A program made the position numbers and the translations under genes. 64,000 nt of DNA, from contig NZ_CADFEB010000011.1 of the NCBI RefSeq assembly GCF_902833085.1, forward strand, positions 333,914-397,913, given 5' to 3'. Origin of the DNA: Burkholderia ubonensis. Lineage in GTDB: Bacteria > Pseudomonadota > Gammaproteobacteria > Burkholderiales > Burkholderiaceae. The notes beneath the pieces were generated by a model. That model saw nothing but the letters and a program-made list of their open reading frames with translations, searched no databases and was not told where the DNA came from. Each line of letters starts with the position of its first letter. The stretch's first letter is position 1. Below are positions 25,776 to 35,382 of this stretch, one piece after another.

Positions 25776-25807
25776 GGTGTTGCAACCTGACACACCGGGT
25801 GTGACAG
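25776..25807. promoter_or_regulatory. Candidate upstream activator sites for the pqq promoter
   Basis: GGTGTTGCAAC (with GTTGCAAC palindromic) is followed by an imperfect inverted repeat, CTGACACAC-CGG-GTGTGACAG, arms matching at 8 of 9 positions. It is 185-215 bases upstream of the predicted start, a normal distance for a sigma-54 activator, and directly beside the activator gene. Half-sites TGTTGC/GCAACA recur before the receptor, dehydrogenase and acs. Confidence 0.55.
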
Positions 25808-25842
25808 ATCGCACGCCCGGCGGCAGCCGGGCGGCCTGCGCG

Positions 25843-27858
<2,016 letters not shown>

Positions 27859-28174
27859 TGTCTCCTCCGGGGATCCTTCCGGTCATCTGCCGGACTCTAT
27901 GCCGTCATGCAAGCAAGCATCGGGCCACGCGATCGTCGCGGTGCAGACGGACGTCCTGCGCCGGGTTCGCGGCCACGCCTGAAAGACGGATGTAAGACAT
28001 GACCCGGGGAGTCGCGCCCGCCGAGCCGCCGGATGGGTGAGATTTCCTGATACCGCGATCGCGACGCTGCCGCTACTCGTACTAATCCCGATCTTCGATA
28101 CTGGCGCGTTTCTGGCTTTGCTTCATTCCGTTCATGCGACCATCGCCCGACACCCGCTCCCGAGCCGAACCGAC
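27859..28174. other. Intergenic region between the activator and the proline iminopeptidase-like gene
   Basis: Divergent spacer of 316 bases. No gene and no -24/-12 element were found. The frame of the next gene is open back to 28037, but that text shows no signal-peptide pattern, so I keep the shorter start. Confidence 0.4.
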
Positions 28175-29182
28175 ATGCCGCCTGCCCCGCGCCGCCCCGC
28201 ACCGCCGACCGCATCGCCCGCCATGCCCGTCGCGCATGCGGCGCCCGACCGCCGGCGCATCCGCCGCGACGCGCAGTCGGTCGCGTTTGCCGTGGCCGGC
28301 GATCCGCGCGGCCATCCGGTCGTCGTGCTGCACGGCGGGCCCGGCAGCGGCAGCCAGCCCGGCATCCTGCGCCTGTTCGACCTGACGCGCGTGCGCGTCG
28401 TGCTCGTCGACCAGCGCGGCGCCGGCGCGTCGTCGCCGCGCGGCGGCACGCGCCACAACAGCACGGCGCGGCTGATCGGCGATCTGGAAGCGATTCGCGA
28501 ACGGCTCGGCATCGCGCGCTGGGGCGTCGTCGGCGGATCGTGGGGCGCGGCGCTTGCGCTCGCGTACGCAGGCCGGCATCCGGAGCGCGTGACCGGCGTC
28601 GTGATGCGCGGCCTGTTCCTGACGTCGCCGCGCGAAGTGCGCGGCCTGTTCACGACGTCGCGCACGCGCGCGCCGCGCGAATGGCGGCGCCTGTGCGCGT
28701 CGGCCGGCTGCCGCGATCCGCTGCGCGTGCTGTCGTGCTGCGCGCGGCGGCTGCGTCCCGGCGCGGGCGCGGCCGGACAGCGCGCGGTCGCGCTCGCGTG
28801 GCGCGCGTACGAGGACGCGATCCTCGCGTCGCCGCAATCGCGCCGTCCGCGTGCGCGCACGATCCGCTCGCACCCTGACGTCCTGCGGTTGATCGACAAG
28901 TACCGGGTCCAGGCGCATTACCTGCAGCACGGCTGCTGGCTCGGCGAACGCCGGCTGCTCGCGCTCGCACGCCGCGCGGCAGATGCAGGCGTGCCGCTGT
29001 TCGCCGCGCACGGCATGCGCGATCCCGTCTGCCCGGCCGGCAACGTCGCGCGGCTCGGGCGCGCCGTGCCCGCCGCGAGGATCGAGCGCGTGCCGGCCGG
29101 GCATCTGGCGGGCGACCCGGCATTGGCCCGCAGCGTCGCGCGCGCCATTCATGCGATGTTCGCGGCGATGCCGTGCGCGTGA
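28175..29182 (+). CDS. Proline iminopeptidase-like alpha/beta hydrolase (S33)
   Basis: 335 residues. Family marks: VVVLHGGPGSGSQPG (the HGGPG oxyanion loop of S33 peptidases), VLVDQRGAGASSPRGG, the nucleophile elbow GGSWGAALALAYA, LFAAHGMRDPVCP with the acid, and PAGHLAGDPAL with the catalytic His. All are in place. The enzyme would remove N-terminal Pro or act on related amides. The segment of about residues 160-250 is unusually Arg/Cys-rich compared with typical members. It has an upstream in-frame extension without family similarity. It lies alone, convergent with the receptor gene, and has no evident link to the alcohol oxidation genes. Confidence 0.82.
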   Translation: MPPAPRRPAPPTASPAMPVAHAAPDRRRIRRDAQSVAFAVAGDPRGHPVVVLHGGPGSGSQPGILRLFDLTRVRVVLVDQRGAGASSPRGGTRHNSTARLIGDLEAIRERLGIARWGVVGGSWGAALALAYAGRHPERVTGVVMRGLFLTSPREVRGLFTTSRTRAPREWRRLCASAGCRDPLRVLSCCARRLRPGAGAAGQRAVALAWRAYEDAILASPQSRRPRARTIRSHPDVLRLIDKYRVQAHYLQHGCWLGERRLLALARRAADAGVPLFAAHGMRDPVCPAGNVARLGRAVPAARIERVPAGHLAGDPALARSVARAIHAMFAAMPCA

Positions 29183-29246
29183 CCGCGCGTGCCGCGCGCA
29201 GCCCGGCACCGGTTCATGCCGGCTGCGGGGTTCCGCCGCGCGGCAC

Positions 29247-31577
29247 TCAGTCCCATGCATAGCGCACGCCGACCCACGCACCGCGCGGCGCGCCCGGCCC
29301 GACGAACTGTTCGTTGACCGGATGCGCGCCGTCGAACGTGTGATTCGGCCCGTTGAAGAAATTCTGGCCGAGCACGCCGAAGCTCGCGTAGCGCTTGTCG
29401 AACAGGTTCGTCACGCTCGCGAAGACCTCGAACCGCTTCGTGACCCGGTAACGCATGTCGAGATCGACGAGCACGTAGCCCGCGATCCTGCCGTTCGCGT
29501 CCTGGTTGTTCTCGTCGCCGCGCGCCTGGACGCCGCTGCGCCACGTGACGTTCGCGCCGATGTCCCACGCGGGCGTCGCCGCGTAGTCGAGCCGCAGCTT
29601 CACCGTGTGCGCGGGAATGCCCGGGATGCGGTCGCCCGCCTTGACCGTCACGTTGCCGTTCGCATCGGCAGCCGAGTTCGCCGGGCTGTGTTCGGTCCAC
29701 GACGAACGGTAGGTCGCGTCGACGTGGCTGTATGAAAGCCCGACGCCGAGCCGGCCGAGCTGCGTGCGGCCCGCGAGCTCGATGCCCTGGCGCCGCGTGT
29801 CGCCGACGTTGCGGAAGTAGCCCTGCGCGCTCGCCGGACTGCTGATGAACTGGATGTCGTCCGTCAGCGTCGTGCGGTAGGCGGCGGCGCTCCAGGTCGT
29901 CGCCGCGCCGATGCGGCCGCGCGCGCCGACTTCGAACGTCTTCGAGATCACCGGCTTGAGCGCCGGGTCGGCGATGAAGTCGTTCGGCAGTGAACACGGC
30001 GCGGCCGGGTCCGCGCACGCGAGCTCGATCGCGGTCGGCGAGCGCATCCCTTCGTTGTAGGTCGCATAAGCGGTGAAGCCCGGGACCGGATTCCAGTTGA
30101 CGCCGACCGCCGGGTTGAAGCGCGAGAACGTGTGATTGCCGTCGAGCAGCGGCTGCTTGCCGCTCTCGTCGCCGATCTGCGCTTTCGACCAGTCGTAGCG
30201 GCCCGACAGCGTCAGCGTCCAGTGCGGCGTCAGCGACAACGCATCGCTCAGGTACACGCCGACGTTCGTGTTGCGCGTCTTCGCATTCGTCTGCTGAACG
30301 AAATCGCCGATGCCGATCGCCGCGCGCGAGTCGGTGAAAACCGCATCCTGCGACGACGCGACGTAGCGCGAGTTCGCAAAATCGGCCGCGACGCCCGCGA
30401 TCAGCTGGTTCGACATTCCACCGAGCTTGCCGAGCAGCGTGAGCTGCAGGCTGCCGCCGTAGCTGTCGGTGACGATCGTCGATTGCGCGTTGGTGCCCTG
30501 TACCGTGTCGACCGTGCCGTCCGCGCCGACCGATCCGAAGCCGGTGTTGTTGTTGCTGCTCGTGTTGGCGTTGCGCAGGTGCCGATAGTACGCGTTACCG
30601 CTCACTTCCACATGCTCGCCGACGAAGCGGTCGCCCGACAGCGTCACGTACGCGGCGCTGTTGCGGTTCAGGTCCGGATACGTGTATACCTGCTTCAGGT
30701 TGTCGAGGAACGAGCGCGGAATCGTCTGGCTGCCGTACAGCGCATTGTCCGCGCCGCCCGCGGCGATCGACAGCGTGGTGTCCGCGTCGGTGTAGCGCAG
30801 CTTGCCGAAAGCCTGCCGCACGCGGCTCGCGTTGTGGTCGGCCCAGCCGCCGTCGTTCGCGACGTTCGCGGTCGCGTAGTAGTCGAGGTTCGAGCCGATC
30901 GTGCCGCCCTGCTCGATACTGGCGGTCTTGCGGCCCCACGAGCCGCCCGACACTTCCGCTTCGCCGCCCGGGTTCGACTTGCCGTTTTTTGTCGTGATCG
31001 CGAGCGCGCCGCCCAGCGTATTGCGTCCGTATACCGGATTGGAGCCGGGTATCAGCTGCATCCGGTCGATCGCCTGCGTCGGCAGGATGTCCCAGTTCAC
31101 GACGTCGCCGAACGGCTCGTTCACGCGCACGCCGTCGACGAACACCGACAGCCCCTGCGGCGTGCCGAGCAGCGGCGACGCCGTGAAGCCGCGATAGTTG
31201 ACGTCGGCCTGGTACGGGTTGCCTTGCGCATCCGAGATCGTCACGCTCTGCAGGTTCGCCGCGAAGAAACCGGCGAGCGTCGCGCGGTGCTGCGCGTCGA
31301 GGTCCGCCGCGCGCACGGTCTGCACGTTCGCCGGCACCTTCGACAGCGGCGTGCCGATCCCGAGCAGCGGCGTCGTGCCGACGACGACCACCGCGGGCAG
31401 CATGTCGGCCGCCGCCTGCGGCACGGCGATGGCGGACGACGCGTTGGCCGGCGCGTTATCGCCCGCACTCTGCTGTGCGTGGACGACGGCCGTCGACAGG
31501 CCGAACAGCACGATCGCAACGAGCGTCGCGCCAGGATTCGCGCCGTCATGACCCGCTGCCTTTGGTCTCCTTAGCAT
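29247..31577 (-). CDS. TonB-dependent outer-membrane receptor, possibly lanthanide or PQQ-related
   Basis: 776 residues. A signal peptide (ATLVAIVLFGLSTAVVHAQ) is followed by a TonB-box-like region (LPAVVVVG near residue 60), the plug with GLSVFVDGVRVNEPFGDVVN, ending in GSNPVYGRNTLGGALAITTK, then a 22-strand barrel with NLFDKRYASFGVLGQ near the C-terminus. The start at MLRRPKAAG follows a good ribosome-binding site (AGAGGGAA). It is not preceded by a sigma/anti-sigma pair or siderophore genes; instead it is divergent from a lanthanide-type PQQ dehydrogenase and near a pqq operon that carries its own tonB-exbBD. Uptake of a lanthanide complex or of PQQ is the natural reading, by inference. 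Confidence 0.9.
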   Translation of the reverse strand: MLRRPKAAGHDGANPGATLVAIVLFGLSTAVVHAQQSAGDNAPANASSAIAVPQAAADMLPAVVVVGTTPLLGIGTPLSKVPANVQTVRAADLDAQHRATLAGFFAANLQSVTISDAQGNPYQADVNYRGFTASPLLGTPQGLSVFVDGVRVNEPFGDVVNWDILPTQAIDRMQLIPGSNPVYGRNTLGGALAITTKNGKSNPGGEAEVSGGSWGRKTASIEQGGTIGSNLDYYATANVANDGGWADHNASRVRQAFGKLRYTDADTTLSIAAGGADNALYGSQTIPRSFLDNLKQVYTYPDLNRNSAAYVTLSGDRFVGEHVEVSGNAYYRHLRNANTSSNNNTGFGSVGADGTVDTVQGTNAQSTIVTDSYGGSLQLTLLGKLGGMSNQLIAGVAADFANSRYVASSQDAVFTDSRAAIGIGDFVQQTNAKTRNTNVGVYLSDALSLTPHWTLTLSGRYDWSKAQIGDESGKQPLLDGNHTFSRFNPAVGVNWNPVPGFTAYATYNEGMRSPTAIELACADPAAPCSLPNDFIADPALKPVISKTFEVGARGRIGAATTWSAAAYRTTLTDDIQFISSPASAQGYFRNVGDTRRQGIELAGRTQLGRLGVGLSYSHVDATYRSSWTEHSPANSAADANGNVTVKAGDRIPGIPAHTVKLRLDYAATPAWDIGANVTWRSGVQARGDENNQDANGRIAGYVLVDLDMRYRVTKRFEVFASVTNLFDKRYASFGVLGQNFFNGPNHTFDGAHPVNEQFVGPGAPRGAWVGVRYAWD

Positions 31578-31637
31578 TTCCCTCTGTCTCCTGTTCGCGC
31601 TCTGCCGCACGTCAACGCCTCTGCGCGAAGCAGGACA

Positions 31638-31652
31638 GCGAGAACCATGCCA
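31638..31652 (-). promoter_or_regulatory. Weak candidate sigma-54 promoter of the TonB-dependent receptor
   Basis: Minus-strand TGGCATGGTTCTCGCT fits TGGCACG-N4-TTGC with a changed -12 box (TCGC). GG and GC doublets are correctly spaced. The predicted start near 31626 leaves a 49-base leader. It shares the upstream activator region with the divergent dehydrogenase promoter. Confidence 0.5.
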
Positions 31653-31718
31653 GTGCCGCACGGCGCGCATCGGGCCAGCGGCACGTTGTCACGGCCGGGC
31701 CGCCGCCTGTCATGTTTG

Positions 31719-31758
31719 GCAACACCTTGTGCACCGCGGTGTACCTGAATGCAACACC
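31719..31758. promoter_or_regulatory. Candidate shared activator sites between receptor and dehydrogenase
   Basis: Two direct GCAACACC copies (31719-31726, 31751-31758) flank CACCGCGGTG (31732-31741, perfect palindrome). They lie about 115-150 bases upstream of the dehydrogenase start and about 95-130 upstream of the receptor start. GGTGTTGC, the reverse complement of GCAACACC, occurs before pqqA. Confidence 0.5.
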
Positions 31759-31844
31759 TGCGCCGCCGCCGCCGCACGGTGCCGTCGACGTCGCGCAGCG
31801 CGCGATGCGCCCGTATGCCGCACCGCGCGGGCTTCGCGGCGCAA

Positions 31845-31860
31845 TGGCATGCGACTTGCG
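31845..31860 (+). promoter_or_regulatory. Sigma-54 promoter of the PQQ alcohol dehydrogenase operon
   Basis: TGGCATGCGACTTGCG matches the -24/-12 consensus with only C6 changed to T. The predicted start near 31871 leaves an 80-base leader to the ATG at 31951. Confidence 0.8.
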
Positions 31861-31950
31861 TGAAGGGCAGCGCACTCGGCCCGGAACCCCACCGTGCCGG
31901 CGCGACGAACCGTTCGCGGCGGTGCGGCCACAATGACTCAGGAGACAACC

Positions 31951-33672
31951 ATGAAGAAACTCTCGGCTTCGGCAAGCCGACTGGCGACGATCGGCATCGC
32001 GGCGGCAGCCGCCGTCGCGCTGAATCCCCGCCTCGTCGAAGCGGCCGCGGACTACCCGGCCGTGACCTACCAGCGGCTGACCGATGCGCAGGGCGATCCG
32101 GGCTGGCTGACCTACTACCGCACCTACAACGGCCGGTCGCACTCGCCGCTCAAGCAGATCGACCCGTCGAATGCGAAGGACCTCAAGCAGGTGTGGGCCT
32201 ACAAGTTCCCCGCCGACCTCAAGCAGGGCTTCGAAGCCACGCCGATCGTCAACGGCAATTACCTGTTCGTGACGACGCCGAAGGACAACGTCTACGCCTT
32301 CGACGCGAAGACGGGCAAGCAGCTGTGGAAATACGAGCCGAAGCTCAGCCCGTCGTCGTTCAAGACCGCGTGCTGCGACGTCGTCAACCGCGGCGTCGCG
32401 CTGTACGGCAAGAACGTCTACGTCGCGATGCTGGGCGGCGAGGTCGCCGCACTCGACGCGCAAACCGGCAATCTCGTCTGGAAGAAGCGGCTGTTCGATC
32501 CGGGCCTCGGCTACTCGTTCTCGCTCGCGCCGCTCGCGCTCGACGGCGCGATCGTGGTCGGCACGTCCGGCGGCGAATACGGGATTCGCGGCTACATCAT
32601 GGCCTTGAATCCGGACGACGGCTCGGAGGTCTGGAAGCGCTACACGATCCCGGCTTCCGGCGAAAAAGGCGCGGAGACCTGGCCCGACGGCATGCAGTCT
32701 CACGGCGGCGGCGCCGCGTGGCTGACCGGCACCTACGACGCCGCGTCACGCACGCTGTACTGGGGTGTCGGCAACCCCGGCCCGTGGCTCGCGGCGCTGC
32801 GCCCCGGCGACAACCTGTATTCCGACTCGCTGCTCGCGCTCGATGCGAAGAACGGCAACCTGAAGTGGCACTACCAGTACACGAACAACGACACGTGGGA
32901 CTACGACGGCGTGAACGCGGCGGTCCTCGCCGACATCACGTACAAGGGCAAGGACTACGACGCGATCATCCACGCGGACCGCAACGGCTTCTTCCACGCG
33001 ATCGACCGCACGACCGGCAAGCTGATCTATGCGACGCCGTTCGTAAAGGCGACCTCGGTCACCGGCTATACGGCCGACGGCAAGCCGATCCAGGACGAAT
33101 CGAAGTTCCCGAAGGCCGGCACGACGATCGAAACCTGCCCGAGCTTCCTCGGCGGCAAGAACTGGTGGTCGATCTCGTACGACCAGGAACGCAACATCGC
33201 GGTCGTGCCGGCGCTGCACGCGTGCATGAGCCTGACCGGCAAGTCGGTCAGCTACATGGAAGGGCTGCCGTATCTCGGCGAAGGCTTCGAGATCAAGCCC
33301 GAGCCGGGCAGCCAGGGCTACGGCGAACTGACGGCAATCGACGTGAACACCGGCAAGAAGCTGTGGAGCCACTGGTCGAAGAAGCCGTGGAACGGCGGCG
33401 TCGCGACCACCGCGAGCGGCCTCGCGTTCAGCGGCTCGCTCGACGGCCACCTGTACGCGTTCGACACGGCGACCGGCAAGGTGCTCTGGGAGAGCCCGCA
33501 GCTCGCGAGCGGCATCATTTCGCAACCCTCGGTGTATGAGGTCGACGGCAAGGAATACGTCGCGGTGCTCGCCGGCTACGGCGGCGCGAACCCGATCTGG
33601 GGCGGCCCGATGGCCGACATCGCGAAGGACGTCCCGCGCGGCGGCACGCTCTACGTCTTCGCGCTCGACTGA
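31951..33672 (+). CDS. PQQ-dependent alcohol dehydrogenase with lanthanide-type Asp-X-Asp motif
   Basis: 573-residue periplasmic quinoprotein of the methanol/ethanol dehydrogenase family; oxidises a primary alcohol to the aldehyde, passing electrons to a c-type carrier. A signal peptide (MKKLSASASRLATIGIAAAA) precedes an eight-bladed propeller with repeated W motifs (GKQLWKYEP, GNLVWKKR). Adjacent cysteines Cys141-Cys142 form the vicinal disulfide over PQQ. The catalytic Asp317 is followed two residues later by Asp319 (TWDYDGVN); calcium enzymes have Ala, Ser or Thr there, while XoxF, ExaF and PedH have Asp, so lanthanide use is predicted. The start follows an AGGAGA site. Ethanol or similar is the likely substrate, given the neighbouring acs. 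Confidence 0.93.
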   Translation: MKKLSASASRLATIGIAAAAAVALNPRLVEAAADYPAVTYQRLTDAQGDPGWLTYYRTYNGRSHSPLKQIDPSNAKDLKQVWAYKFPADLKQGFEATPIVNGNYLFVTTPKDNVYAFDAKTGKQLWKYEPKLSPSSFKTACCDVVNRGVALYGKNVYVAMLGGEVAALDAQTGNLVWKKRLFDPGLGYSFSLAPLALDGAIVVGTSGGEYGIRGYIMALNPDDGSEVWKRYTIPASGEKGAETWPDGMQSHGGGAAWLTGTYDAASRTLYWGVGNPGPWLAALRPGDNLYSDSLLALDAKNGNLKWHYQYTNNDTWDYDGVNAAVLADITYKGKDYDAIIHADRNGFFHAIDRTTGKLIYATPFVKATSVTGYTADGKPIQDESKFPKAGTTIETCPSFLGGKNWWSISYDQERNIAVVPALHACMSLTGKSVSYMEGLPYLGEGFEIKPEPGSQGYGELTAIDVNTGKKLWSHWSKKPWNGGVATTASGLAFSGSLDGHLYAFDTATGKVLWESPQLASGIISQPSVYEVDGKEYVAVLAGYGGANPIWGGPMADIAKDVPRGGTLYVFALD

Positions 33673-33747
33673 TCGGGCTCGAACCCCGCGCCCGCATGCG
33701 CCCGATGCGGGCGCGACGCCCCAACGGCTTCAACCGGAAACACGATC

Positions 33748-34956
33748 ATGAATACTCGCCTCACTCCCCTTGCCCTCGCCAGTCTGCTCGCCGTGGGCGT
33801 GGCGCTGACACCGGCATCCGCGTCGGCCGGCGTGCGCATCTGCACGCTGCCCGGCAGCCCGACGACGGCGCTCGACAAAGCCGTTGCGCGCGAAGTGTTC
33901 CGCACCGCCGGCATCGCCGCATCGTTCAACAAGCGCGGCGTCGACGACGACGGCGGCGACGACGGCATCTCCGCCGGCGAACTGAAGAAATCGCTCGAAC
34001 ACGACTGCGACGTGATCGCCGGCTTCCCGCGCTCGGAGATCGCCGATGCGTCGGGGTCCAGAATGACGTTCTCGCAGGGTTATCTGCACTCGGGCTACGT
34101 CAGCGTCTCGCTGCGCGACGCGCAGGCTTCGTCCGGCGCGAAGGAAACGATCGCGGCCACGTACGGCAGCCCTTCGCAATTGATCGCCGCGCAGCAGACG
34201 AACGCCCGCTTCGTTCTGGAAAACACCAGCGAGCAAACGATCGGCGCGCTCGCGGCCGGTCGCGCACAGCGCGCGATCGTCTGGTATCCGAGCGTCGTCG
34301 CGTATGAGCACGCGCACCCGCAACAGCGGTTCCAGGTTGCGGCCACGTCGTCGCCGTACTCCGACTGGCAGTTGTCGTTCGCGTTCGGGCCGGGAAAGGA
34401 GGCGCTGCAGACGCGGATCGACGCGGCGTTGTCGCGGATGAACGGCAACGGCCGTCTCGCCGCGCTCACGCGCGGCTGGGCACTTCCGGAAACGGTCGCG
34501 CAGGCGGCGGGTGCGCGTGCGCCCGGCCGGTTTCTCGACGGCGCGGTCGCATCCGCCCGGCAGCAGTCGGCGAAGAGCGGCTTCATCAAGGTCTCCGCCA
34601 GCGAAGGCAGCGACGTGCCGTCGTTCGACCAGGCGCAGGTGCAGCACGGCAAGAAGATCTATGTGGACGCCTGTGCGAAATGCCACGGCGACCAGCTCGA
34701 GGGCAATACGGCCCCCGCACTGAGCGGGGAAGCCTTCGCTCCCGAAGGCAAGTCGCATATCACCATCAGCGGCGTGTACCAGTACATGTCGAACAACATG
34801 CCGGCCGATCGCCCCGGCAAGATGACGGAACAGGAATATTCGGATCTGATGGCATTCCTGCTTTACTCGAACGGCTATGACGCGTCGAAGGCCAAGCTGA
34901 CCGCCGAGATTGCCAACGCGTCGAAGGCGCCGCTCGTCGCCGGGCCGCGCAAGTAA
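33748..34956 (+). CDS. Fusion of XoxJ-like periplasmic-binding domain and cytochrome c
   Basis: 402 residues. A signal peptide (LASLLAVGVALTPASASA) is followed by a substrate-binding-like domain (about 28-250) with a XoxJ-type layout: LPGSPTTALDKAVAREVF, DCDVIAGFPRSEIAD and DWQLSFAFGPGKEALQTRID. The C-terminal domain (about 290-385) is a class I cytochrome c with one haem site, CAKCH at 309-313, and an axial Met in NNMPADRPGKMTEQEY. In methylotrophs these are usually separate genes, xoxJ and xoxG. It lies 75 bases after the dehydrogenase and is presumably its electron acceptor and maturation or docking partner. Confidence 0.88.
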   Translation: MNTRLTPLALASLLAVGVALTPASASAGVRICTLPGSPTTALDKAVAREVFRTAGIAASFNKRGVDDDGGDDGISAGELKKSLEHDCDVIAGFPRSEIADASGSRMTFSQGYLHSGYVSVSLRDAQASSGAKETIAATYGSPSQLIAAQQTNARFVLENTSEQTIGALAAGRAQRAIVWYPSVVAYEHAHPQQRFQVAATSSPYSDWQLSFAFGPGKEALQTRIDAALSRMNGNGRLAALTRGWALPETVAQAAGARAPGRFLDGAVASARQQSAKSGFIKVSASEGSDVPSFDQAQVQHGKKIYVDACAKCHGDQLEGNTAPALSGEAFAPEGKSHITISGVYQYMSNNMPADRPGKMTEQEYSDLMAFLLYSNGYDASKAKLTAEIANASKAPLVAGPRK

Positions 34957-35045
34957 CGTCCCCCTTCGTTTCGGCAGACCCGCCGTGCCGGGAAGCATTC
35001 CCGGCGCGCGGGGCATCATTTTTTTACTTCATTCAGGAATACGAC

Positions 35046-35360
35046 ATGATCTCCCGCCATCGCAGAACCTTCGTCATTCAGACGGCCGGCCTGTGCGCCG
35101 CGCTCGCAACCGGAACCCGTGCATTCGCGTCCGCGCCGCTCGTCGACGAAAACGACGCAACCGCGAAGACGCTCGGCTACCGCGCGAAGGCGACGACCGT
35201 CGACGCGGGCAAGTTCCCGAAGTATCAGGCCGGCCAGACCTGCGAGAACTGCCGCTTCTACAAGGCCGTCGCGGGCGAATCGTCCGGCACGTGCCCGATG
35301 TTCGCAGGCAAGGCGGTTGCCGCCGAAGGCTGGTGCAACGTCTATGCGAAGCGTGCTTGA
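35046..35360 (+). CDS. High-potential iron-sulfur protein (HiPIP)
   Basis: 104 residues. The mature part has four cysteines in the HiPIP order, TCENCRFYKAVAG, TCPMFAGKAV and EGWCNVYAKRA, which bind one 4Fe-4S cluster cycling between 3+ and 2+. The N-terminus (MISRHRRTFVIQTAGLCAAL) has a twin-arginine-like start suitable for Tat export of a folded cluster protein. It follows the SBP-cytochrome gene by 89 bases and precedes the sigma factor by 22. In this position it probably carries electrons from the dehydrogenase or cytochrome toward a terminal oxidase or reaction partner. Confidence 0.9.
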   Translation: MISRHRRTFVIQTAGLCAALATGTRAFASAPLVDENDATAKTLGYRAKATTVDAGKFPKYQAGQTCENCRFYKAVAGESSGTCPMFAGKAVAAEGWCNVYAKRA

Positions 35361-35382
35361 TCGTGGGCGCGAGCGCGGGAAC

